A stretch of DNA of 41,946 nt from Myxococcales bacterium. Its GTDB lineage: Bacteria; Myxococcota_A; Polyangia; Haliangiales; Haliangiaceae. This document shows positions 18,961-25,585 of this stretch, in pieces (position 1 is the first letter of the stretch; each line of letters opens with the position of its first letter). The position numbers and the translations under genes are program-made. Under the pieces are notes generated by a model. That model worked only from the letters and a program-made list of their open reading frames with translations, ran no database searches and was not told the DNA's origin. The stretch covers positions 1-41,946 of the forward strand of contig JAQBQF010000294.1 in NCBI GenBank assembly GCA_028287115.1, read 5' to 3'.

Positions 18961-20006
18961 CAGGCCGCCGCCTTTCCTGGCTCTTCACGGAGGCGCGTGT
19001 CTTCGATGAACGCGCGCGCTGCTGCGAGCGTCGCGATCGATTCGTCGGCATCGGGCCGATAGCCGGCGAACTTGACCCGGTCACAGCGCTCGAGGAACGA
19101 GGTGAGGAGCCCCCGATGTTCCGCGGTCAGGTCCGCGGAGCGCGAAGCGACGAGGAGAAATTCTTCGCTCGTCAGCTCGGGTGCGCGGATCTGATGACGC
19201 CGCTCGAGATAGCTGCGGACGATCGCCGACAGCTCGACGAACCATTCGTCGGCCTGCTCCGCCGCCGGTGCACCACGCGATTCGAGAGCACGCAGCTTCG
19301 CGACGGCATCTTCGTATGCGGACTTTTGTTCGGCGAGCTTTCGCCGCGCGGCGAGCGTCCGCAGCGCGAGCACCGTGCCCGAGCCGACCATGAGAGCACC
19401 GCACGCGGCGACGAGGATCACGATCCACGGCGTGCCGCCGACGTCGGGATCGAGCTTGCCGACCGCCGGATGCAGCTCGGCGCCGATCGCCTCCGCTTTG
19501 ACGGGCGCGACCTCGATCGGGACCTCCTCGGTGAGCAGCTCTTGCGGCTTGCTCGCATCGGATCCTTGCTTCGAGCGACCGTCGACCATTTCGAGCCGCA
19601 GGGGCGGAATCCGGTGCTTGCCGCTCGACGGCGCTTCGAGCGTGTACGTCTGATCCTGGCGCTGGCTGCCGTCGGCGTTGCGATGCGAGTCGCGTGTGAA
19701 TCCGAGCACGCGGAACCGTCCCATCCGCTGATCGCCGGCTTCCTGGAACGGCGCATCGACCGTGACGCCCGCGGCTGCTTCGATCTCGACGCGCAGATAG
19801 ATCTCGTCGCCGAGCGTCGGCTTCGCGGGCCAGACCTTCACGGTCGCCTTGACCGGACCGTTCTCCGTCGCCTTCGCGATCGCGTCCTTCGCCGGCTCGA
19901 TGACCACGGGCGCGGCTTGATCGGCGGCGCTACCGCCACCGCAAGCCGCCAGCGCGAAGACCACGAGCAATCGCGTCATCCGCCTCCCGGGATTCCGCGG
20001 CGTCAT
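18960..20006 (-). CDS. BatD/DUF4381-like lipoprotein
   Basis: A 348-residue protein with a lipoprotein leader (VVFALAAC, lipid on Cys22), an outside beta-sandwich (about 50-170, VKVWPAKPTLGDEIYLRVEI, similar to BatD repeats), one membrane helix (about 193-215) and a cytoplasmic helical domain with the DUF4381 feature WFVELSAIVRSYLERR (256-270). It is thus a second BatD-like protein in the same operon. The ATG at 20006 overlaps the DUF58 stop (ATGA), matching the coupling seen elsewhere. An ATG at 19979 also fits the signal peptide and has GGGAGG close by, but with short spacing. Confidence 0.83.
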   Translation of the reverse strand: MTPRNPGRRMTRLLVVFALAACGGGSAADQAAPVVIEPAKDAIAKATENGPVKATVKVWPAKPTLGDEIYLRVEIEAAAGVTVDAPFQEAGDQRMGRFRVLGFTRDSHRNADGSQRQDQTYTLEAPSSGKHRIPPLRLEMVDGRSKQGSDASKPQELLTEEVPIEVAPVKAEAIGAELHPAVGKLDPDVGGTPWIVILVAACGALMVGSGTVLALRTLAARRKLAEQKSAYEDAVAKLRALESRGAPAAEQADEWFVELSAIVRSYLERRHQIRAPELTSEEFLLVASRSADLTAEHRGLLTSFLERCDRVKFAGYRPDADESIATLAAARAFIEDTRLREEPGKAAA

Positions 20007-20980
20007 CGGCGCAGCCTCCGCTCGCGTTCGCGGAAGAACCGCAGCAGCGGATCGACCATCGACGTCGATGCGTCGAACACGATCAGGTCCATGCCGGTGG
20101 CGCGCAGCTGATCCTTCAGCACGTCTTGGCGGGTCGACGCGCCTTTGGCGAGCTCGCGGCGGAACGTATCGGACCGGGTATCGACGAGGCGTGTCCGTCC
20201 CGACTCCGCGTCTTCGAGCGTCACGAGGCCCGTCGGCGGCATCTCGGCCTCGCGCGGATCGGTGATCAACGCGGCGACCACGTCGTGCTTGCGGTTCGCG
20301 TGACGGAGGACTTGCAGGTAGCCGTCGTCGAGGAAATCGGAGATCAGGAACAGCACTGCGCGACGCGGCAAGACCTGGCGGCAGAACTCGAGCGCGGCGG
20401 CGATGCTGGTCGCGCGGCGCGGCTGTGCGCGCGTCTTGTCCTGCAGCTTCTTCCACCACCGGCGCACGAACGCAGGCATCTCGAACGCCGAGCGTGCGAC
20501 CGGGCCTTCTGCGATCCCCTGACCGCGCACGAGCACCTCGCGCACGATCCGCAGCCCGTGCTTGCCGCCCTTGCGCGGCGGAATGTAGCGATCGGCGCCG
20601 CCGTGAAACAGCAGCAAGCCGACCTTGTCGCCGTTCTCGACCGCAGACATCGCGAGCAGCGCCGAGAGCTCGACGGCCGCTTCGAGCTTGCTGCGCCGGC
20701 CCGAACCAAAATCCTGTGAAGCGCTGACGTCGACGAGCAGCATCACCGTGAGCTCGCGTTCTTCGACGAACCGCTTGACGTGAGGCTCGCCCGTCCGCGC
20801 GGTGACGTTCCAGTCGATCGATCGAACGTCATCGCCTGGGACGTACGGGCGGACCTCGTCGAACTCCATGCCACGACCCTTGAACACGGACAGATACGCG
20901 CCGGCCATCACGTCGGACACGTGACGACCGGTGACGAACTGGATGCGCTTGACGGCCTGCGCTACCTCCGCGGGAAGCAT
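20003..20980 (-). CDS. DUF58-family protein of the MoxR/Bat operon
   Basis: A 325-residue protein with the DUF58 signature FDEVRPYVPGDDVRSIDWNVTAR (about 40-62), followed by a VWA-like domain in which LLVDVSAS replaces the DxSxS MIDAS with DVSAS, still Asp and two Ser. No membrane helix is seen, so it is cytoplasmic. DUF58 proteins almost always accompany MoxR ATPases and are probably their partners. It starts 9 bases after the MoxR stop, with TGAGGT as ribosome site, and overlaps the following gene by ATGA. Confidence 0.93.
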   Translation of the reverse strand: MLPAEVAQAVKRIQFVTGRHVSDVMAGAYLSVFKGRGMEFDEVRPYVPGDDVRSIDWNVTARTGEPHVKRFVEERELTVMLLVDVSASQDFGSGRRSKLEAAVELSALLAMSAVENGDKVGLLLFHGGADRYIPPRKGGKHGLRIVREVLVRGQGIAEGPVARSAFEMPAFVRRWWKKLQDKTRAQPRRATSIAAALEFCRQVLPRRAVLFLISDFLDDGYLQVLRHANRKHDVVAALITDPREAEMPPTGLVTLEDAESGRTRLVDTRSDTFRRELAKGASTRQDVLKDQLRATGMDLIVFDASTSMVDPLLRFFRERERRLRR

Positions 20981-20989
20981 GGGATGACC

Positions 20990-21973
20990 TCAGGGAACGA
21001 GCACGTTCTCGAGAATCTGCGCGATCACGTGATCGGTGGTCTTGCCCTGCGCTTCCGCTTCGTAGCTCGCGAGGATGCGATGGCGCAGCACGTCGTGCGC
21101 GATCGTCTTGACGTCGTGCGGCGAGATGTAGCTGCGGCCGGAGAGCAGCGCTTGCGCCTTCGCGACCTTGATGAGGGCGATCGAAGCGCGCACGGAGGCG
21201 CCGTTGTCGATCAGAGACGCGAGCGGTGCCATTCCGGCGGCCTTCGGATCGCGGGTCGCGGACACGACGTCGACCGCGTATCGCTTGACCTTGTCGTCGA
21301 CGAAGATCTGCCGAACGACATCGCGCGCCGCGAGGATCTCGTCGCACGTGAGGACCTTCGAGGCGCGCGGCTCGGATCCCGAGCCTGCCATCCGATCGAT
21401 GATCTTGACCTCTTCGTCTTTGGTCGGGTAACCGACCTTGATCTTCAGCATGAAGCGATCGAGCTGCGCTTCGGGTAGCGGATACGTGCCTTCTTGCTCG
21501 ATCGGGTTCTGCGTCGCGAGCACGAGGAACGGCTCCGCGAGCTTCATCGTCTGATCGCCGAGCGTCACCTGTTGCTCCTGCATCGCCTCGAGCAGAGCGG
21601 ATTGGACCTTTGCGGGCGCGCGGTTGATCTCGTCGGCGAGAATGAAGTTACCGAACACCGGGCCGCGCTTGATCGAGTAGTTGCCTTCGCGCGGATTGAA
21701 GATCTGCGTGCCGATCACATCGCCGGGCAACATGTCGGGCGTGAACTGGATCCGCGAGAACGTGCCGTCGAGTGCGTCGGCGAGCGTGCGGATCGCGAGC
21801 GTCTTCGCGAGTCCGGGCACACCCTCGAGCAGGACGTGGCCACCGGCGAGCAGGCCGAGCAGCAAGCGATGCAGCATCTCGTCCTGGCCGACGAGAACTT
21901 TGCCGACTTCCGCCTTGAGAGAAGCAAAGCGGCCCTGGAACTTGGTGACGTCTTCGGTTAGGCGATCGGACAT
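20990..21973 (-). CDS. MoxR-family AAA+ ATPase
   Basis: First gene of the operon, 327 residues. Walker A is GVPGLAKT (51-58), Walker B is ILADEINRAP (Asp114, Glu115), and sensor 1 is in LATQNPIEQEGTYPLPEAQLDRF, a hallmark string of the MoxR group. The C-terminal lid follows. MoxR ATPases use ATP to act as chaperones for metal-centre insertion or complex assembly, together with VWA proteins such as those encoded downstream. The promoter should lie in 21974-22213; I see no clear ribosome site just before the ATG at 21973. Confidence 0.96.
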   Translation of the reverse strand: MSDRLTEDVTKFQGRFASLKAEVGKVLVGQDEMLHRLLLGLLAGGHVLLEGVPGLAKTLAIRTLADALDGTFSRIQFTPDMLPGDVIGTQIFNPREGNYSIKRGPVFGNFILADEINRAPAKVQSALLEAMQEQQVTLGDQTMKLAEPFLVLATQNPIEQEGTYPLPEAQLDRFMLKIKVGYPTKDEEVKIIDRMAGSGSEPRASKVLTCDEILAARDVVRQIFVDDKVKRYAVDVVSATRDPKAAGMAPLASLIDNGASVRASIALIKVAKAQALLSGRSYISPHDVKTIAHDVLRHRILASYEAEAQGKTTDHVIAQILENVLVP

Positions 21974-22157
21974 ATGAGGTGTTGGGTGGAGGAAACCGCT
22001 TGGGTGAGCGGCCTGTCAACCACCGGAGCCATCTCAACATTCCCGATCAAACCGCGGGAAATCCGCCCCGTTAGCCCGGACGCGCGATTTGCGCCGGCGT
22101 GCCTGCGACTCCTTCCGGCCCCCGCGTCGACAAGACCCTCAGCGCACGAGCGGGCGC

Positions 22158-22173
22158 TTGACGGATCGATCCG
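22158..22173 (+). promoter_or_regulatory. -35-like box overlapping a 12-bp palindrome
   Basis: TTGACG (22158-22163) resembles a -35 box, and the perfect palindrome CGGATCGATCCG (22162-22173) overlaps it, as an operator for a repressor might. No convincing -10 hexamer stands at the expected distance, so the promoter call is weak; the palindrome itself is certain. Confidence 0.35.
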
Positions 22174-22213
22174 ATTTTTGCGAGAGTAGATCCGTAACCG
22201 GAGATTTAGTTCC

Positions 22214-22306
22214 ATGAGCATCGCCAACCCGAAGTGCATGTGCCCGATCTCGACGACGACGTTCGTCGATCGTGGCATTGCCCGCGGCAGGCGAGGCTCG
22301 GACTAG
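22214..22306 (+). CDS. Possible 30-residue peptide upstream of the MATE exporter
   Basis: A short ORF with ATG, TAG and an upstream GGAG ten bases before the start. It encodes a peptide beginning MSIANPKCMCPISTTTF and ending in a Gly/Arg-rich stretch. The first 17 codons after the start all end in G or C, as real genes here do; the last part does not. The CMC pair could bind metal or be modified. It could be a leader peptide controlling the MATE gene, a small secreted or modified peptide exported by it, or a chance ORF. No homologue is recognised. Confidence 0.4.
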   Translation: MSIANPKCMCPISTTTFVDRGIARGRRGSD

Positions 22307-22330
22307 ACCGAGACTCTCCCTCCCTGACGC

Positions 22331-22386
22331 GGGCTCCACTGACCCTGGAGCCCTTGTTCGTTTCGGCGCGAAACGAACCAGGCTCC
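22331..22386 (+). promoter_or_regulatory. Structured leader of the MATE gene with competing helices
   Basis: GGGCTCC (22331-22337) pairs with GGAGCCC (22347-22353). A second hairpin is perfect: GTTCGTTTCG (22356-22365) with CGAAACGAAC (22369-22378) around a GCG loop. GGAGCC (22347-22352) can instead pair with GGCTCC (22381-22386), which would stack a 6-bp helix under the second hairpin and break the first. The ribosome site (GAGG) and ATG lie about 30 bases downstream. No T run follows, so control of translation or Rho access is more likely than intrinsic attenuation. Confidence 0.45.
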
Positions 22387-22419
22387 CAGCCCTTCGCTCC
22401 TCGCCCTTCGAGGCTCGTC

Positions 22420-23787
22420 ATGTCTGCATTGTTAGAACCAAGATCCAAACCCTTAGCGTGGGCCGAGCGCCCTGGTCGCGAGCTGCTACGGCTCGCCGGC
22501 CCTATCACCGTGTCGATGGTCTCGTTTGCCACGATGACCCTCGCATCGACGGCGTTCGTCGCGCGCGTTGGCTCCGACGCGCTCGCGGGCGTCGGGCTCG
22601 CTTCTGTCGTCGGGTTCGCGCTGATCTGCTTCGGCGTCGGCCTGTTGCGTGGTGCGAAGACCCTGGTCTCGCAGGCGATCGGCGCCGGCCGGCAAGACCG
22701 GATCCCGGAGCTACTCGGCGCCGCCGTGGCGACCGCGCTCGTCCTCGGTTTCGCGGCGATGCTCGCCGGGCAGTTCGTCGCGCCGCTGCTCGTGAAGCTG
22801 TCGGCGTCACCGCGCGCGGGTCACTTCGCGTGGCAGTACCTCACGATCCGTTCGCTCGGTGCACCGCTGGTGCTCGGGTACGCGGCACTGCGCGAGTGGC
22901 GGTACGGCGTCGGCGATAGCAAGTCGCCGATGCGCGCCTCGCTCGCCGGCAACGCCGTGAACATCAGCCTCGATGCGATCCTGATCCTCGGCTTCGACAT
23001 GGGCGTGCGCGGCGCCGCGATCGCGACGATCTGCGGCACCGCGACCGAGCTGGCGATGCTCGCGTGGCCCTCCCGCGCGCAGCTCGCCAAGGTCGTGTGG
23101 AAGATCAAGGCGGTTCGCGAGGTGTGGGCGCAAGGCGTGCCGAACGGGCTCCAGTTCATCATGGAGGTCGGCTCGTTCTTGATCCTCACCGTGCTCGTCG
23201 CGCGGATGTCGGCGACCGACGGCGCCGCGCATCAGCTCGTGCTGCATCTCATCAACGTGTCGTTCTTGCCGGCGCACGCGCTCGCGGAAGCGGCCGCGGT
23301 GCTCGTGGGCCAAGCGGTTGGGGCCGGCAAGGATGCGCTCGTGCCGAGCGTCGCCAGGCGCGCGCTCGCGATCGGCGCCGGTTATTCGACGGTCTGCCTC
23401 GTGGTGTTCGCCGTGCTCGGCGGCACGATCGCATCCGCGATGTCGCCCGGTGATGCGGCCCTCGCGGCACGGGCGACGCTGCTCGTCCACGTCAGCCTCG
23501 CATTCCTCGTGGCGGACGCGGCAAACGTGATCGCGCGTGGCGTGCTGCGTGGCGCCAGTGACATCCGTTACGCCGCGGTGGTCGGGATCGTGACCTCCTG
23601 GGTGACGACCCCGCCGCTGACCTGGCTCCTGGGCGTCCACTGGGGGCTCGGCGCGGCGGGGGGCTGGATGGCCCTGGCGCTCGAGATCATCGTCGGTGCG
23701 AGCCTTTATTGGCTGCGGGTCTGGCGGGGCGGCTGGCGTCCGGCGGCGGCAGCGGCGCGGCGGGCGATCGCGGGGGCTACCGTGTGA
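22420..23787 (+). CDS. MATE-family multidrug/toxin efflux protein
   Basis: A 455-residue inner-membrane exporter with about 12 helices, internally duplicated in two halves. The pattern GRELLRLAGPITVSMVSFATMTLASTAFVARVGSDALAGVGLASV at the N-terminus, QAIGAGR in the first half and GQAVGAGK at the matching place in the second half are typical of MATE/DinF-like transporters, which expel organic cations or other toxic compounds using Na+ or H+ gradients. The substrate is unknown. The start at 22420 has GAGG six bases upstream; a longer reading from 22234 would run through the structured leader. Possibly co-transcribed with the 30-codon ORF. Confidence 0.93.
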   Translation: MSALLEPRSKPLAWAERPGRELLRLAGPITVSMVSFATMTLASTAFVARVGSDALAGVGLASVVGFALICFGVGLLRGAKTLVSQAIGAGRQDRIPELLGAAVATALVLGFAAMLAGQFVAPLLVKLSASPRAGHFAWQYLTIRSLGAPLVLGYAALREWRYGVGDSKSPMRASLAGNAVNISLDAILILGFDMGVRGAAIATICGTATELAMLAWPSRAQLAKVVWKIKAVREVWAQGVPNGLQFIMEVGSFLILTVLVARMSATDGAAHQLVLHLINVSFLPAHALAEAAAVLVGQAVGAGKDALVPSVARRALAIGAGYSTVCLVVFAVLGGTIASAMSPGDAALAARATLLVHVSLAFLVADAANVIARGVLRGASDIRYAAVVGIVTSWVTTPPLTWLLGVHWGLGAAGGWMALALEIIVGASLYWLRVWRGGWRPAAAAARRAIAGATV

Positions 23788-23789
23788 GA

Positions 23790-23833
23790 CCCGCCCAGCC
23801 CGTATTCGTCGTTGAATCCGCGGGCTGGGCGGG
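23790..23833 (+). terminator. Strong hairpin after the MATE gene
   Basis: CCCGCCCAGCCCG (23790-23802) pairs perfectly with CGGGCTGGGCGGG (23821-23833), a 13-bp GC-rich stem that starts two bases after the MATE stop. The loop can form a small inner stem (ATTC with GAAT). No T run follows, so it may work as a barrier or mRNA 3' stabiliser rather than a classic terminator. Confidence 0.55.
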
Positions 23834-23834
23834 A

Positions 23835-23840
23835 TATTCA
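23835..23840 (+). promoter_or_regulatory. -10-like hexamer of the lipoprotein gene
   Basis: TATTCA ends six bases before the ATG at 23847, directly after the strong hairpin; no Shine-Dalgarno sequence is present. Only a partial match to TATAAT. Confidence 0.3.
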
Positions 23841-23846
23841 CCGCGC

Positions 23847-24572
23847 ATGAAGCGAGTCCTGGCCATCGTCATCGTCTGTGGCTGTGCGTCGGGCAAGAGC
23901 TCGGGAATCACCGATGCGTCGATCGGTCAGCCGGTCGATGCCAAGGAGTTCCTCGATGGCCAGATCGAGCCGCAGCAGGATGCTGCTCAGCATCCGGATG
24001 CGATGACCGATGCACGCCCGCTCGACGCGTTCGTGTTTCTCGACGCGTGTGTTCCGCAGGTCACCGAGCTGCTCATGAATCCGGTGCTCGATCTGGCACC
24101 TGCCGGCGTGGGCTGGGCACAGGTCCCGAGTGATCCGACCTATCCACCGATCACGAGCGATGGTGCCTTCGCACCGCACACCGCGCCTTACAAGATGTGG
24201 CTCGGCGGGCTGATCGCCCCGGCGGGTACGAACGTGACCTCGTTCGTGTATCAGGACGTGACGATCCCGGCGGGCACGACGCAGCTCGTGATGACCGGCT
24301 ATCACGTGGTCGGCACGGAAGAGACCGCCACGACGGCCTTTGACACGGCCACGGTCGCGGTGACTCAAGTCAACGGAACGCCGATCGAGAGCGTGGAAGC
24401 GCTCTCGAACCTGACCAACACGGGCACGGCGTGGGCGCCCTTCAACCACACCTTCACGTCGAACCTCTCCGGTCAGACGGTGCGGCTGCGGTTCACGAGC
24501 ACCAACGACGACTCGTTGAACACGAACTTCTTCTTCGACACGCTGTCGCTCAAAGCGACGCACTGCCCGTAA
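23847..24572 (+). CDS. Lipoprotein with C-terminal beta-sandwich domain
   Basis: A 241-residue lipoprotein (MKRVLAIVIVCGCASG; lipid on a Cys near residue 13). Residues ~20-60 are an Asp/Pro-rich linker (DASIGQPVDAKEFLDGQ, HPDAMTDARP) of the type seen in myxobacterial surface proteins. Residues ~65-241 form a likely jelly-roll beta domain (VTIPAGTTQLVMTGYHVVGTEE; LSGQTVRLRFTSTNDDSLNTNFFFDTLSLK), similar in style to carbohydrate-binding or MAM-like modules, and end in a Cys. Function unknown. It converges with the OmpA-family gene with only three bases between the stops. Confidence 0.78.
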   Translation: MKRVLAIVIVCGCASGKSSGITDASIGQPVDAKEFLDGQIEPQQDAAQHPDAMTDARPLDAFVFLDACVPQVTELLMNPVLDLAPAGVGWAQVPSDPTYPPITSDGAFAPHTAPYKMWLGGLIAPAGTNVTSFVYQDVTIPAGTTQLVMTGYHVVGTEETATTAFDTATVAVTQVNGTPIESVEALSNLTNTGTAWAPFNHTFTSNLSGQTVRLRFTSTNDDSLNTNFFFDTLSLKATHCP

Positions 24573-24575
24573 CGG

Positions 24576-25481
24576 CTACTTCTTCGGTTGCTCTTCGCCG
24601 ATGCCCTTCGGCAGCGGTGGCAGCTCGTTGATCGCGGGCAACAAGGCGATCTCGATCCGCCGATTGCGTGCGCGTTCTTTCGGATTGCCGTTATCGGCGA
24701 CCGGATCGAATTGACCGCTCCCCGACGGGATCAGGTTCTTCGGATCCATCCCGGCCTGGACGAGAAATCGCGTCACGGTCAGTGCGCGCGCGGTCGACAG
24801 CTCCCAGTTGTCCTTGAACACGCACGGCGCGGGCTTGGTCGGATCGACCTTCATCTTCGCGAGCGGCTGGCTATCGGTGTGGCCGATCACGAGGAAGCGG
24901 CGGTCCGGAAATTTCTTGAGGTTGATGCCGACCTCGAGCACCGCGAGCTCGCCTTCCTTCGACAGGTCCGCGCTGCCCGATGGAAACAACACCTCGGCCG
25001 GCAACGACAGGACGAGCGAGCCACGGCGCGCGCTGACCTTCAGCTGGCCGGTGTCGATCATCTTTGCGAACTGCTTCTGAAAGTCGAGCATCACGGCTTC
25101 GCGCTTCTCGGCCTCGGCCTTCTGCGCGCGCAGCTGGGCGAGCTCCTCCTTCGAGGCGTTGATGTTCTTCATGAACTCGCCGTTCTGCTTCTCGAGCTCA
25201 CCGGCCTTCTTCGAGGTCCCGTCGAGCGTCTTCTGCAGATCGGCTGCCTGTGACGAGCACTTGCCGGCGCTGTCCTTGAGAGGACCCATCGCCTGCAGAC
25301 ACGCGTCCGCGGCCTCGTGCTCTTTGTTCGCGGTCGTGCGGTACTGCCACGCGAAGTACCCACCGGCGCCCGCCGCGCCGGTCATCAGGATCGCGTAGAA
25401 CCAAAGCCGCCATGGAAACCGCCGGACCTTCGTCGGCTTTCCCGGCTTTTCGAAAGAATCTTCGTCGTCTAGCTTGGCCAT
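24576..25481 (-). CDS. OmpA/MotB-family peptidoglycan-binding membrane protein
   Basis: A 301-residue protein: a charged cytoplasmic N-terminus, one membrane helix (WRLWFYAILMTGAAGAGGYFAW, about 25-46), a periplasmic coiled coil (about 50-140) and a C-terminal OmpA-like domain (about 150-285, VLFPSGSADLSKEGE; VIGHTDSQPL; LSTARALTVTRFL; NRRIEIAL). The layout matches inner-membrane MotB-like proteins that grip peptidoglycan, but no MotA gene is next to it and the Asp expected in a MotB helix is missing, so a stator role is unlikely. The ATG at 25481 lies inside a sequence that can pair with the leader. Confidence 0.9.
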   Translation of the reverse strand: MAKLDDEDSFEKPGKPTKVRRFPWRLWFYAILMTGAAGAGGYFAWQYRTTANKEHEAADACLQAMGPLKDSAGKCSSQAADLQKTLDGTSKKAGELEKQNGEFMKNINASKEELAQLRAQKAEAEKREAVMLDFQKQFAKMIDTGQLKVSARRGSLVLSLPAEVLFPSGSADLSKEGELAVLEVGINLKKFPDRRFLVIGHTDSQPLAKMKVDPTKPAPCVFKDNWELSTARALTVTRFLVQAGMDPKNLIPSGSGQFDPVADNGNPKERARNRRIEIALLPAINELPPLPKGIGEEQPKK

Positions 25482-25566
25482 CCGTCCTCCCGGATTCCAC
25501 GATACCCCGGCTCGTCCCGGCATTCACGTTTCGTGGCCAGCTAGACGCATTCGCGTCGTCTAGCTT
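25463..25566 (-). promoter_or_regulatory. Leader with competing helices, one covering the start codon
   Basis: On the reverse-strand mRNA, AAGCTAGACGACG occurs at 25566-25554 (A) and again inside the gene start at 25475-25463 (C). Between them, CGTCTAGCTGGCCA (B, 25547-25534) can pair with A over 9 bp (9-base loop) or with TGGCCAAGCTAGACG (25480-25466) over 14 bp with one bulged A. The second pairing includes the UG of the AUG and would hide the start. The two are mutually exclusive. It lies in the 104-base gap after the antiporter gene. Confidence 0.5.
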
Positions 25567-25585
25567 ACGAGTGGCGTGGGCGGTG

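Larger units (their letters stand above)
21974..22419. other. Divergent intergenic region between moxR and the MATE gene
   Basis: A 446-base gap with no long gene. Bases 21974-22157 show no feature I can support. From 22158 it holds TTGACG overlapping a perfect 12-base palindrome (CGGATCGATCCG, 22162-22173), a possible 30-codon ORF (22214-22306), and two hairpins (22331-22353 and 22356-22378) before the MATE start. Promoters for both directions must be here, but I cannot place a -10 box with confidence. Confidence 0.7.

Noticed and set aside
24576..25481. OmpA-family protein as the flagellar stator MotB
   Set aside because: No MotA gene is adjacent and the membrane helix lacks the proton-carrying Asp.
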